Shown here one piece after another: positions 34,607 through 43,481 of a stretch of DNA of 64,000 nt. The notes under the pieces are model-generated. The model was not told where the DNA came from and did not search any database. It worked only from the letters and a program-made list of their open reading frames with translations. How positions within the stretch are numbered: the stretch's first letter is position 1; every line of letters starts with the position of its first letter. Position numbers and translations under genes: made by a program. The DNA comes from Maricaulis sp048268525 (GTDB lineage Bacteria > Pseudomonadota > Alphaproteobacteria > Caulobacterales > Maricaulaceae), in assembly GCF_048268525.1 (NCBI RefSeq), contig NZ_JBLWVH010000004.1:62001-126000 (forward strand), in the 5' to 3' direction.

Positions 34607-35554
34607 ATGAGCCAAAAAGCCGCGTCCTCCCCCCGCCCGCCTGCCCCGCTTGTCCAGTTCAATGGTGACCGTCCGCCGTCACCCGACTGGTTTGTCAAAG
34701 CTCTCGCCGTTGCGACCGATACCGGATCCGTAACCGTCGAGGGCGCCACCATCTGCTGGAAGGCCTGGGGCACACGCGGTGCACCCGGTCTGATCCTTGT
34801 TCATGGCGGGGTCGCCCACAAGGACTGGTGGGACAGTATCGCGCCCTTCCTCGCCGACACCCGCCGCGTCGTCGCGCTTGACCTCTCGGGCATGGGCGAC
34901 AGCGATCACCGCGACCGCTACCGCATGGAGACCTATGCGCTGGAAGTCCTCGCGGCCGGCGAAGACGGCGGCGCGTTCGAAGCGGGCAAGCCCTTCGTCG
35001 TCGGTCATTCATTCGGCGGTTTCGTATCGCTGGCCACAGCCATGGAGCATGGCGAGCGCCTCGCGGGCATCGCGGTTCTCGACAGCCCGATCCGGCCCAG
35101 CGAGGAACAGCGTCGCTCCTCCCCGCCCTCACGCGGCGGCATGATCTACAACGCCTTCGAAGCCGCCCTGGCGCGCTTTCGCCTGTTGCCGGAACAGGAC
35201 TGCGACAACGCCTTCCTGCTTGACCACATTGCCCGGCAATCGCTGAAACCTGTCACCCGTCCTGATGGAACATCCGGCTGGACCTGGAAGTTCGATCCGA
35301 AACTCTGGGACAAGCTGGACTATAACCGCCCGCCACCGGCCGATATCGTCGGCGCACTGAAGACACGCATCGCGTTGTTCCGTGGCGCCAAGTCGCGCCT
35401 GGTGACCGACGAAGTCTGGGGCTTCATGCGGGAGACGTTCGGGCCGGAGACCACCATGGTCTCGATCCCGCAGGCCGAGCACCACCTGATCCTCGATCAA
35501 CCGATTGCAGTCGCTGCCGCGCTGGAAGTGTTGACCGGTCCGGGCTGGGGTTGA
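34607..35554 (+). CDS. Alpha/beta-fold hydrolase
   Basis: 315 residues, no signal peptide, so cytoplasmic. Landmarks: LILVHGGVAHKDWWD near the oxyanion hole, DLSGMGDSDH, nucleophile elbow VGHSFGG, and a His in QAEHHLILDQP. The cap domain spans about residues 170-255. Substrate unknown. Thirty-one bases behind the CPBP protease, possibly co-transcribed. Confidence 0.85.
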   Translation: MSQKAASSPRPPAPLVQFNGDRPPSPDWFVKALAVATDTGSVTVEGATICWKAWGTRGAPGLILVHGGVAHKDWWDSIAPFLADTRRVVALDLSGMGDSDHRDRYRMETYALEVLAAGEDGGAFEAGKPFVVGHSFGGFVSLATAMEHGERLAGIAVLDSPIRPSEEQRRSSPPSRGGMIYNAFEAALARFRLLPEQDCDNAFLLDHIARQSLKPVTRPDGTSGWTWKFDPKLWDKLDYNRPPPADIVGALKTRIALFRGAKSRLVTDEVWGFMRETFGPETTMVSIPQAEHHLILDQPIAVAAALEVLTGPGWG

Positions 35555-35581
35555 ACGAACCTGTAGCCCGACCGCACGGCC

Positions 35582-35839
35582 TCAGTGCTCGGGGTGACGC
35601 CGGATTTCCTGTGCCACATCATCAGGCAGCTCGTCCGGCGGCGGTGTGGTTGCCTTGCGGAAACCCGAAACGACAGCCGCAATCACCACCAGGGCGATCC
35701 AGACGCCGGCGACCTTCAGTCCGATCGGCCAAAGATGGTCGAACTCGAGCGCCCCGAAATTGAGATATTCCCGCCCGGCCAGGCCGACAAAGACCAACAG
35801 GGCAATGGCACCGGACCAAAGGGCAAAGGGAATTCGCAT
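35582..35839 (-). CDS. Small two-TM membrane protein, unknown
   Basis: 85 residues with two hydrophobic helices (IPFALWSGAIALLVFVGLAG and IGLKVAGVWIALVVIAAVVS) and a soluble tail rich in Pro, Asp and Glu. ATG has GGAG seven bases upstream. No family recognised. It lies downstream of, and on the same strand as, the NarL-type regulator, so it may belong to that operon. Confidence 0.65.
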   Translation of the reverse strand: MRIPFALWSGAIALLVFVGLAGREYLNFGALEFDHLWPIGLKVAGVWIALVVIAAVVSGFRKATTPPPDELPDDVAQEIRRHPEH

Positions 35840-35889
35840 GCGACGCTCCGAACTGGTTGCAGCACGGCCAGTCTAGGACAGGCGGATTC

Positions 35890-36492
35890 CTACAACCACC
35901 CCTTTTGTCGGGCAATACGGGCCGCTTCGATCCGGTTGCTCGCGCCCAGCTTGCCGATGGCGCTGTGCAGGTAATTGCGCACCGTGCCGCGGGCCAGGCC
36001 AGACGCCTCGGCGATGGCATTGCTGTCGAGGCCGGCCTCCGCCAGCCGCAACAGACGGCGCTCGGCATCGCTCAGCGGATCGGCCTCGTCCCAGGCGCGG
36101 GCGGCCAGCTCCGGCGCGATCACCCGCTCACCGGCGGCGACGCGGCGGATGGCGCCGGCCAGATCGGCCGACGGCCCGTCCTTGAGCACGAAGCCGGCAA
36201 CGCCCGCCTCCATCGCCCGACGCAGATAGCCGGGACGGTCGAAAGTGGTGACGATCAGGACGCGGGTGGCCATCTCCTCGCGGCGCATCAGGGCGGCCAG
36301 TTCGAGCCCGGTCATGTCCGGCATCTCGATATCGGTCAGCAACACATCGGGCTTGTGGCGACGCACCAGCTCGTGCGCTTCGCGGCCATTGGCAGCGAGG
36401 CCGACCACCGCAATGTCGCTTTCCAGACCCAGCAGGGTCGACAGCGCGTCACGCAGCAGCGTCTGGTCCTCGGCGATCACCACCTCAATCAT
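35890..36492 (-). CDS. NarL/DesR-type response regulator
   Basis: 200 residues: receiver with acidic ED8-9 and phospho-acceptor Asp54 in LLTDIEMPDM, and a C-terminal LuxR-type helix-turn-helix (LSDAERRLLRLAEAGLDSN, RGTVRNYLHSAIGKLGASNR). ATG 36492 lies behind GGAGG and overlaps the kinase stop by eight bases, so the two are translationally coupled. A longer frame exists upstream but runs inside the kinase gene. Confidence 0.93.
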   Translation of the reverse strand: MIEVVIAEDQTLLRDALSTLLGLESDIAVVGLAANGREAHELVRRHKPDVLLTDIEMPDMTGLELAALMRREEMATRVLIVTTFDRPGYLRRAMEAGVAGFVLKDGPSADLAGAIRRVAAGERVIAPELAARAWDEADPLSDAERRLLRLAEAGLDSNAIAEASGLARGTVRNYLHSAIGKLGASNRIEAARIARQKGWL

Positions 36493-37576
36493 GACCACCT
36501 CCGGCCCAGGGCAGCGACGCCTCGACACAGCTTCCCGAGCCCGACGGGCCCGGCCCGACACGCAAGGCTCCGTGCAGCGACCTCAAACGGGCATCCAGCC
36601 CCGACAGTCCGCCGCCAGCGGGATTCGCCCCACCGACACCATCGTCAATAATGTCGAGACAGGCATGGGCACCATCACGGCGAAAGGTCAGCAAAACAGA
36701 TCCGGCTTCGGCATGACGCAGGATATTGGTGACCGCCTCGCGCACGACCATGGCCAGAGCCGTTGAGGCGTCCGCGGGAAGTCCGCCAGTCTGGTCAGCA
36801 CCGCTCACCCGGGCAGTGACGCCGGCATCGCGCAAGCGCTGGACAGCATCGGCCAGGGCGTCGGCCAGTGACCGGCCGCGCAGGCCGATCACGGCCTCAC
36901 GCACTTCGGCGAGGGCATCGCGGGAAATGGTCTGGATCGCCTGCAATTCGGCCTTCGCCCGGTCCTGGTCCTGATCGATGAGCTTTTCGGCGATCTCGGC
37001 CTTCAGCGTGACGACCGAGAGTGTGTGTCCCAGGAGGTCATGCAGGTCACGGGCGATACGCTGACGCTCGGCCTCGGCTGCCGCATGGGCGGCTCGGGCC
37101 TGGGTCTGGCTGGCCTGCGCGGCCTGGCGCTCATTGCGGGCTGCAATGGCGGAACCGCCGGCGGCCATCGCGACGAGACCCAGAAATCCTAACGCCATCA
37201 GTGGTGTCGGCGCGAACATCATCATCGCGGCGGCACCGGATACCGATACCGCGGCGAGGGCCGCCCAGACCGGCGCCGTGAAACGCAGCCGCCCCAGCAT
37301 GGCGGCGGCGAAGACCAGGTAGACGCCGCCCCCCGGGGTCTGCGGCAGGAGGACCAAGCCGAGCAACACGGCCACAAGGGCGGCGGGATAGACCGTCCAG
37401 TCGAGCCGACGCATCGCAAAGATGTAGACCGCGATAAAACCGGCCATCGCCGCCAGCGAGACCGCTGCCTCGACCGGTTCGGGTGGCGCGTAAAACCACC
37501 CGAAGAAGAACATGCCCAGATAGAGGAGATGGATCCAGGGCCGGTTCGGCGATGTCAGCTCGCGCACGGTGATCAC
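36485..37576 (-). CDS. DesK-like sensor histidine kinase
   Basis: 363 residues from GTG 37576, behind GAGGAAGG and 14 bases after the previous stop; the open frame extends further up but only as a shadow of the upstream gene. About five TM helices fill residues 10-145, then a short coiled coil (ERQAAQASQTQARAAHAAAE), the HisKA_3 motif IARDLHDLLGHTLSVVTLK and an ATPase with VREAVTNILRHA and GGGLSGLDARL. Such kinases sense membrane state directly through their helices. Partner of the NarL-type regulator. Confidence 0.92.
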   Translation of the reverse strand: MITVRELTSPNRPWIHLLYLGMFFFGWFYAPPEPVEAAVSLAAMAGFIAVYIFAMRRLDWTVYPAALVAVLLGLVLLPQTPGGGVYLVFAAAMLGRLRFTAPVWAALAAVSVSGAAAMMMFAPTPLMALGFLGLVAMAAGGSAIAARNERQAAQASQTQARAAHAAAEAERQRIARDLHDLLGHTLSVVTLKAEIAEKLIDQDQDRAKAELQAIQTISRDALAEVREAVIGLRGRSLADALADAVQRLRDAGVTARVSGADQTGGLPADASTALAMVVREAVTNILRHAEAGSVLLTFRRDGAHACLDIIDDGVGGANPAGGGLSGLDARLRSLHGALRVGPGPSGSGSCVEASLPWAGGGHD

Positions 37577-37590
37577 GGTCTTCGCCTTCC

Positions 37591-38163
37591 TCAGCCCGGC
37601 ATCGCCAGCATGCGGCGAAAGCGGTTCGACTCCCAAGAAAGCCCGGCAGCGGCGAGAAGGTAAAGCCCGCTGACCACCATCGGGATGGCGACAAGGCTGA
37701 TCTCGGGCAGGCCGAAGAAGATCGCCGTCACCGCCGCAACCCTTACAATGGCGTGGATGAGGCAGACCCGGCTGGCATAACCCCAGCCAATAATCGGCCA
37801 ATGCAGCGCCATGCCGATGGCGAGGGTCAGGGGGGCCGCCTGCGGCGCGGTCCAGATGACGATCATGTGGACAGGCCAAAGCAAGTTGATGGCAACAATG
37901 GCGGCGGTCGTGACCCCCGACAAGGGCGACTTGGCCTTCATGAAGGGAGACTTGAACATACCCTGCAGGAGAACGCCGAGCGGGAAGATCGCACCGGAGA
38001 ACATGGCGGCCGTGTAGGCCCATTGGGTCGGCTCCATGTAGAGGCCCGCAATGGCGAGGCCGGCCCAGTATACAGCGCCTGCAACGGGCAGCGACACGCC
38101 ACCGCCGGCAGCCGCACTGTAGCGGCGGCGCTCATTGAGGAATTGGGTTGAAAGGTCGGTCAT
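37591..38163 (-). CDS. Multi-pass membrane protein, first gene of the kinase operon
   Basis: 190 residues, about six hydrophobic helices after a polar N-terminus (MTDLSTQFLNERRRYSAAAG). ATG 38163 has GGAG seven bases upstream. It resembles small uncharacterised membrane proteins grouped as DUF7010 (from memory, unverified). With only 14 bases to the DesK-like kinase it is probably its target or co-sensor. Confidence 0.75.
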   Translation of the reverse strand: MTDLSTQFLNERRRYSAAAGGGVSLPVAGAVYWAGLAIAGLYMEPTQWAYTAAMFSGAIFPLGVLLQGMFKSPFMKAKSPLSGVTTAAIVAINLLWPVHMIVIWTAPQAAPLTLAIGMALHWPIIGWGYASRVCLIHAIVRVAAVTAIFFGLPEISLVAIPMVVSGLYLLAAAGLSWESNRFRRMLAMPG

Positions 38164-38347
38164 GCCTGGGCTCCTTGCCTGTCTTGTCTGCCAGCACATT
38201 GGCCCGGCCCCGGCGACGACGGCAGTAGCAGGCGTCACCGATCGGACATGACAGGTGTCACCTGCGGCATATGGCGCTGGCATCTTGGCGGGACATTCAA
38301 CGCGTGCTATCCGCTCGAAATCCAGTTTTGACGGAGGCACGCAACCG

Positions 38348-38653
38348 ATGGCGTCTGATTATGTTCGTGGCGAAATGAATATCGCCTCCCAGAAATCCAC
38401 GTTTGACGGTTTCATCGCGGTCACCGTCTGGGGCAGCCTGCTGACCATCGTCACCGTGCTCTACCTCACCCTGGCCTTTGCCGTGGGTATGGACTGGATG
38501 GTTTCGCTGATCGCCACCGCGATTGTCGGCGGCGTGCTCGGCCTGGCGCTGGGCATGAAGACGTCCTGGTATGTCACCGTGGGTGGCCTTTTCGTCTTCG
38601 GCCTTGTCTGTGGCGGCCTCGTTCAATTGTTCGGTATGGCGTTCGGCGGCTGA
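38348..38653 (+). CDS. aa3-type cytochrome c oxidase subunit IV-like protein
   Basis: 101 residues: soluble N-terminus (MASDYVRGEMNIASQKSTFDGFI) followed by three hydrophobic helices. The first part, with the STFDGF segment and one helix, matches the bacterial aa3 oxidase subunit IV family; this protein carries two additional helices compared with the one-helix bovine-like bacterial subunit. GGAGG lies about ten bases before the ATG. Genes of this type often lie just upstream of the transhydrogenase operon in alphaproteobacteria, as here. Confidence 0.75.
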   Translation: MASDYVRGEMNIASQKSTFDGFIAVTVWGSLLTIVTVLYLTLAFAVGMDWMVSLIATAIVGGVLGLALGMKTSWYVTVGGLFVFGLVCGGLVQLFGMAFGG

Positions 38654-38781
38654 TTTCCTCGCCGGATCTTCGCACTGCACAATTCTTCCCGACTTCGGTC
38701 TAGAAATATCCCGGAGGGGCCTTCCCCTCACGGGAGAATTCGCGCATCCTCGCCGCATCAAGCCAAAAGCGGCGGGACGAA

Positions 38782-39912
38782 ATGCGAATTGCCATTCTGA
38801 AAGAACGACATGCGGGCGAGACCCGCGTGGCTGCCACCCCTGAAACCGTCAAGAAGTTCGTGGCCGCCGGCCACGAGGTTGCCATCGAGAAAGGCGCCGG
38901 ACTGACCGCCGCCGTCACCGATGAGGCCTTTGCCGACGCAGGTGCGAAAGTCGGCACCGCAGCCGCAACACTCAAGGGCGCCGATGCGCTGTTCGCGGTA
39001 CGCAGCCCGGACGAGGCCACGCTGGCCAAGCTGAAGGGTGTTCTGCTGGTCTCCCATCTCAGCCCGCACGGCAATACCAAGATGGCAGAAGGCCTGGCCA
39101 AGGCCGGGATTGACGCGCTCGCCATGGAATTCGTGCCGCGCATCACCCGCGCGCAAGCCATGGACGCCCTGTCCTCACAAGCCAATCTCGCCGGCTATCG
39201 CGCCGTGATCGAAGCTGCGGAACTTTATGGCCGCGCCTTCCCGATGATGATGACGGCGGCCGGTACGGTTGCCCCAGCCAAATCCTTCGTGATGGGGGTC
39301 GGCGTCGCCGGCCTGCAGGCGATCGCCACGGCGCGCCGCCTCGGTGCCATTGTCACCGCTACCGATGTCCGCCCGGCGGTAAAGGAACAGGTCGCCTCGC
39401 TGGGCGCGAAATTCATCGCCGTCGAGGATGACGAATTCAAACAGGCTGAGACCGCCGGTGGTTACGCCAAGCAGATGTCACCGGAATACCAGGCCAAACA
39501 GGCCGAGCTGGTGGCCAGCCATATCGCCAAGCAGGACATTGTGATCACCACCGCCCTGATCCCGGGCCGCCCGGCCCCGACCCTGGTCACGAAAGCCATG
39601 GTCGAGACCATGAAGCCGGGTTCGGTGATCATCGATCTCGCCGCCCCCAATGGCGGCAATTGCGAACTGACCAAGGTCGACGAGGTCGTCGAGCACAAGG
39701 GCGTCAAGATCGCCGGCTATGGCAATCTTGCCGGCCGCCTCGCCGCCGACGCCTCGGCGCTTTATGCCAAAAACCTCGCCAATCTCCTGCCGCTCCTCGT
39801 CAATGAAGAGAACGGCCTCGCCCCGCACTGGGATGATGAAGTTATCCAGGGCATGGCGCTGACCAGGGACGGCGAAGTCGTGCATCCGACGCTGGTGAAG
39901 GAAAGCGCGTGA
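38782..39912 (+). CDS. pntAA: NAD(P) transhydrogenase alpha subunit, part 1 (soluble)
   Basis: NAD(H)-binding domain I of the proton-translocating transhydrogenase that makes NADPH from NADH and the proton gradient. 376 residues; opens with MRIAILKERHAGETRVAATP, has the Rossmann segment GVGVAGLQAIATARRLGA and the mobile-loop region, and ends with no membrane helices, so alpha is split as in most alphaproteobacteria. Its stop overlaps the GTG of the next, unrelated ORF, not pntAB. Confidence 0.96.
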   Translation: MRIAILKERHAGETRVAATPETVKKFVAAGHEVAIEKGAGLTAAVTDEAFADAGAKVGTAAATLKGADALFAVRSPDEATLAKLKGVLLVSHLSPHGNTKMAEGLAKAGIDALAMEFVPRITRAQAMDALSSQANLAGYRAVIEAAELYGRAFPMMMTAAGTVAPAKSFVMGVGVAGLQAIATARRLGAIVTATDVRPAVKEQVASLGAKFIAVEDDEFKQAETAGGYAKQMSPEYQAKQAELVASHIAKQDIVITTALIPGRPAPTLVTKAMVETMKPGSVIIDLAAPNGGNCELTKVDEVVEHKGVKIAGYGNLAGRLAADASALYAKNLANLLPLLVNEENGLAPHWDDEVIQGMALTRDGEVVHPTLVKESA

Positions 39913-40322
39913 CGCCCAATTATAGCCTTCTGATTGCGCTTGTTGCCATCTCAACTTTTGTCTCTGCGGCAATGTTGGGGCTCGTTTACGCGCCTGGATG
40001 GACTCTGCTGATCGCTACCCTTTTTTTGGTCTTGTTCGGGATATGCGGGTGGCGCTATGCGGAAAAACCTGATCGCTTTCCCTCGGTTCCAACGCTGACA
40101 CCTCGGAAGCGGGCAGCCGCTTTTACAAGCCTTGTGGCGGCGCTGTTGCTCCCAGTTCACCTCTACCCGGTGACTCTCGTGTTCGTTGCTCATGTGGACG
40201 ACTGGTCGGATTGGGCCGCGATCCCGCTCATCGTGGCCTTTAGCCTGATATTGGGCGTTGGGTTAGGCCAACTATTCCAACCGAAAACCAACAACAATGG
40301 AGCCACCTATGGAAGCCGTTGA
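39909..40322 (+). CDS. Small membrane protein inserted between pntAA and pntAB
   Basis: 137 residues starting with GTG overlapping the pntAA stop (GTGA). Four hydrophobic helices are visible at about 7-27, 30-50, 70-90 and 100-122. No transhydrogenase similarity and no family recognised. Its first 150 bases use more A/T and rarer codons than its neighbours, suggesting recent acquisition or relaxed selection. Its end overlaps pntAB by 14 bases, so it is fully embedded in the operon and likely translated. Confidence 0.7.
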   Translation: MTPNYSLLIALVAISTFVSAAMLGLVYAPGWTLLIATLFLVLFGICGWRYAEKPDRFPSVPTLTPRKRAAAFTSLVAALLLPVHLYPVTLVFVAHVDDWSDWAAIPLIVAFSLILGVGLGQLFQPKTNNNGATYGSR

Positions 40323-40653
40323 TCCCGTCATCTTCCGCCTGGCGATTTTCGTCCTGGCGGTTTTCGTGGGCTATTACGTCGTCTGGTCGGTGACCCCGGC
40401 CCTGCACACACCGCTGATGGCCGTTACCAATGCCATCTCCTCGGTCATCATCGTGGGCGCCCTTCTGGCCGCCACGGCGACCGCGACCGGTGGCGGTGAT
40501 GCTGCAGCGACGGCCGAAGCCGCCGGCGGTGCCGGCTTCTCGCGCGGGCTGGGCTTTGTCGCCATCATCCTCGCCAGCGTGAACATATTCGGCGGCTTCC
40601 TGGTCACCCAGCGCATGCTCGCCATGTACAAGAAGAAGGAGCGTCAGCCATGA
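40309..40653 (+). CDS. pntAB: NAD(P) transhydrogenase alpha subunit, part 2 (membrane)
   Basis: 114 residues with three to four helices, including LAIFVLAVFVGYYVVWSVTP and HTPLMAVTNAISSVIIVGAL, the hallmark of the PntAB membrane part. I start at ATG 40309, which has GGAG six bases upstream; ATG 40297 adds four residues. Together with PntB it forms the proton channel. It is followed with an ATGA overlap by an unrelated exported protein gene. Confidence 0.93.
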   Translation: MEAVDPVIFRLAIFVLAVFVGYYVVWSVTPALHTPLMAVTNAISSVIIVGALLAATATATGGGDAAATAEAAGGAGFSRGLGFVAIILASVNIFGGFLVTQRMLAMYKKKERQP

Positions 40654-41231
40654 TGAAGCCGCTGATACTCCTGTCTGTCCTTGCTGCCGGCATTTCGGGC
40701 GCCGAAGCCCAGAACCAGCCACAACCCCAGACCCGGACAGCTTTGCCGACCCTGCGCAATCCGGCCATCCTCCGGCGCCAAGCGGTGCAGGGGGAAGAGC
40801 CGGACGACGATGAGCAGGCGGACGGCTCTGGCTCGACGACCATCGATCGGCGAACACTTGAGCTTTACCAGGAGGCACAAGAAGCCGAACGGCGCCGCAA
40901 CGCTCTGCCCCGACCTCGCTTTTATGACGTCGAGTGCGGCAACGTCACCGAATTGCAATTGGACGTGATGGAACTCCGCATCACCTGCGATCGCTATGAT
41001 CCCTACGGGCAGAATTACTACATCCTCTGGCTCGACGTCGCCGATCTTCCACCGCAGGACAGTGGCGGAAACGAGATTCGCCACTGGCGGGCCGAGCGCC
41101 TGATCGAGGCCGTCAATATCAGCCGCAACGATCCCAATGCCCATTTAACGCTACGGATCGGCCCCCTGGATATGCGAAGCGGATCCACGATCCGCGACCT
41201 CAGCGGCTACACGATCCGCTACTCCGACTAA
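40650..41231 (+). CDS. Exported protein of unknown function inserted between pntAB and pntB
   Basis: 193 residues starting MMKPLILLSVLAAGISGAEA, a clear signal peptide, then an acidic, Gln/Pro-rich linker and a C-terminal domain of about 100 residues with two cysteines (DVECGNVTEL, MELRITCDRYD) that may pair in the periplasm. No family recognised. Start overlaps the pntAB stop as ATGA and pntB follows after 25 bases, so it is co-transcribed with the transhydrogenase. Confidence 0.72.
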   Translation: MMKPLILLSVLAAGISGAEAQNQPQPQTRTALPTLRNPAILRRQAVQGEEPDDDEQADGSGSTTIDRRTLELYQEAQEAERRRNALPRPRFYDVECGNVTELQLDVMELRITCDRYDPYGQNYYILWLDVADLPPQDSGGNEIRHWRAERLIEAVNISRNDPNAHLTLRIGPLDMRSGSTIRDLSGYTIRYSD

Positions 41232-41256
41232 CCGCCACAACTCGCAAGAGAGCGCC

Positions 41257-42660
41257 ATGTCTGCAAATCTCGCCGCACTGCTCTACCTCGCCTCGGGGAT
41301 CCTGTTCATCTTCGCGCTGCGGGGCCTGTCCAATCCGGAAACCGCGCGCCAGGGCAATTTCTTCGGCATGGCCGGCATGGCCATCGCCATTGTCACCACG
41401 CTGCTGGCGGTCAATCTGGACGGGGCCTCGATTGCCCTGATCATTGGCGGTGTGATGATCGGTGGCGGGATCGGGGCGATCATCGCCCGCCGCATCCCGA
41501 TGACTGCCATGCCGCAACTGGTTGCCGCCTTCCACTCGCTGGTCGGACTGGCTGCCGTGCTGGTCGCCGCCGCGGCGCTGTTTGCCCCGGAAGCCTTCCA
41601 CATTGCCGACGCGATGGGCGGGTTGAAACCCCTCTCCCTGTTCGAGCTGTCGGTCGGCTCGGCCATCGGAGCCATCACCTTCTCCGGCTCGGTGATCGCC
41701 TTTGCCAAACTGAACGGCAACATGTCCGGCGCGCCTATCCTGCTACCCGCCCGTCACCTGATCAATATCGCCATCGGCGCCTTCATCGTCATCATGGTGG
41801 CCTTCCTGATGGCCTCGGGCGGTGACGCCAAGACGGCCTTCTGGCTGATCACCCTGGCCGCCTTCGTGCTCGGCGTGACCCTGATCATCCCGATCGGCGG
41901 CGCCGACATGCCGGTCGTGGTGTCGATGCTGAACTCCTATTCCGGCTGGGCTGCCGCGGCGCTCGGCTTCACGCTGGAGAACACCGCCCTCTTGGTCACC
42001 GGCGCACTGGTCGGCTCGTCTGGCGCAATCCTGTCCTACATCATGTGCAAGGGCATGAACCGCTCCTTCATTTCGGTCATCCTGGGCGGGTTCGGCGAGA
42101 GCGGCGACGCCGCGGCTGCCGCCGGTCCGCAAGGCAATGCCAAGCAGGGCTCGGCCGAGGACGCGGCCTTCGTGATGAAGAATGCCGGCAAGGTCATCAT
42201 CGTGCCGGGCTATGGCATGGCCGTCGCCCAGGCCCAGCACGCCCTGCGCGAAATGGGCGACATGCTCAAGGCCGAAGGCGTCGACGTCGCCTATGCCATC
42301 CATCCGGTCGCCGGACGGATGCCCGGCCACATGAATGTCCTGCTGGCCGAAGCCAATGTCCCCTATGACGAGGTGTTCGAGCTGGAGGACATCAATTCCG
42401 ACTTCTCCAATGCCGACGTGGCCTTCGTGATCGGCGCCAATGACGTCACCAACCCCGCTGCCGAGGACGATCCCGGCTCGCCGATCTATGGCATGCCGGT
42501 GCTGCAGGTCTGGAAGGCGCGCACCGTCTTCTTCATCAAGCGCTCGCTGGGCTCCGGCTATGCCGGCGTCGAAAACCCGCTCTTCTTCCGCGACAACACG
42601 ATGATGCTGCTGGGCGATGCGAAGAAGATGACGGAGAGCATTTTGAAGGCGCTGGACTAG
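41257..42660 (+). CDS. pntB: NAD(P) transhydrogenase beta subunit
   Basis: 467 residues. About nine helices in the first 270 residues, e.g. MTAMPQLVAAFHSLVGLAAV and ADMPVVVSMLNSYSGWAAAA, then the NADP(H)-binding domain III with IIVPGYGMAVAQAQH, YAIHPVAGRMPGHMNVLLAE and the terminal KRSLGSGYAGVENPLF. All conserved parts are intact, so the enzyme should be functional despite the two ORFs inserted upstream. Confidence 0.96.
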   Translation: MSANLAALLYLASGILFIFALRGLSNPETARQGNFFGMAGMAIAIVTTLLAVNLDGASIALIIGGVMIGGGIGAIIARRIPMTAMPQLVAAFHSLVGLAAVLVAAAALFAPEAFHIADAMGGLKPLSLFELSVGSAIGAITFSGSVIAFAKLNGNMSGAPILLPARHLINIAIGAFIVIMVAFLMASGGDAKTAFWLITLAAFVLGVTLIIPIGGADMPVVVSMLNSYSGWAAAALGFTLENTALLVTGALVGSSGAILSYIMCKGMNRSFISVILGGFGESGDAAAAAGPQGNAKQGSAEDAAFVMKNAGKVIIVPGYGMAVAQAQHALREMGDMLKAEGVDVAYAIHPVAGRMPGHMNVLLAEANVPYDEVFELEDINSDFSNADVAFVIGANDVTNPAAEDDPGSPIYGMPVLQVWKARTVFFIKRSLGSGYAGVENPLFFRDNTMMLLGDAKKMTESILKALD

Positions 42661-42672
42661 GGTGGACTACGG

Positions 42673-43116
42673 GTGCTGTCGATATTGAGACCGTTTACCG
42701 TCGGGGTCGTCACCGCCTTTGCCTTGGTCGCCCTCGCCTTGATCCATGCCTACTGGGCGTTTGGCGGGCTATGGCCGGCACAATCCGAACCCGCTCTCGT
42801 CAACACGGTTGTGGGGATCACGCACGCGCAGACCATGCCGCCACGCCTGATCACCCTCACCGTTGCCGCTGCTCTGTTCGCCGCCGGCGGTCTGGCATTC
42901 GTGCGTGGTATCCTGGGGTGGAAGGCCGTCATACTGGTCCGACTGCCGCTTGCCGGCCTCGCAATCCTCTTCGCGATACGGGGCGTGATGGCCTACATGC
43001 CCGGCCCGCTCGCCAACGCCACCGAACCATTCGCCCAGTTGAACCTGTACGCCTACTCGCCCGGCATCCTTGTACTCTCGCTCGCCTTTGCCTATCTGGC
43101 GACAAGTCGGCGCTGA
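42673..43116 (+). CDS. DUF3995-type membrane protein
   Basis: 147 residues starting with GTG 13 bases after pntB. Four hydrophobic helices; the first ends in the family-typical IHAYWAFGGLWPA, and the third precedes a short periplasmic loop. It matches small DUF3995 membrane proteins of unknown role. Probably read from the pnt transcript, with weak ribosome binding. Confidence 0.75.
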   Translation: MLSILRPFTVGVVTAFALVALALIHAYWAFGGLWPAQSEPALVNTVVGITHAQTMPPRLITLTVAAALFAAGGLAFVRGILGWKAVILVRLPLAGLAILFAIRGVMAYMPGPLANATEPFAQLNLYAYSPGILVLSLAFAYLATSRR

Positions 43117-43165
43117 CTGTGACGCAGTCAGCCGAGGTTCATCACTGAGCATGCAGGGTCATGAC

Positions 43166-43453
43166 ATGCTCGCCGAACTCGCCCTCGCCCTTGCAGGCCC
43201 CATCGCTGACGACTGCACCTTCAACGGCATCCCGCTTCATGGTGATGTCGAGATCGTGGACAGCTTCCCGGATATCCGGGTTCAGGTCGTCACCAGCTTT
43301 CCCGACCTCAAGGTCAAGGCCGTCACATCGTTCGCGGATGATTGCGGGGAGTGGGAATTCGTCGACAGCTTCCCGGACTTCACAATCCAGTTCGTGACCA
43401 GCTTCCCGGATATCAAGATCGAATACGTGTCGAGTTTTCCCGGGATGCCGTGA
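43166..43453 (+). CDS. Small SFPD-repeat protein
   Basis: 95 residues from ATG 43166, with AGGG seven bases upstream. After a short hydrophobic start (MLAELALALAGPIA) and a CTFNG segment come five units of 11 residues with consensus V-(D/T)-S-F-P-D-(I/L/F)-(R/K/T)-(V/I)-x-x, the third unit being SFADDCGEWE (13 residues, Cys replacing Pro-Asp pattern), and a terminal SSFPG. Alternating polar and hydrophobic positions suggest a beta-helix or knotted beta fold. It recalls small proteins described as septoil-knot repeats (from memory, unverified). Function unknown. Confidence 0.75.
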   Translation: MLAELALALAGPIADDCTFNGIPLHGDVEIVDSFPDIRVQVVTSFPDLKVKAVTSFADDCGEWEFVDSFPDFTIQFVTSFPDIKIEYVSSFPGMP

Positions 43454-43481
43454 GGGGCTGGGTCGGGCACTCTCCATTTAG

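Noticed and set aside
37577..38023. Longer N-terminus of the DesK-like kinase
   Set aside because: This part overlaps the upstream membrane-protein gene in another frame and has no kinase similarity; GTG 37576 has a good ribosome site.
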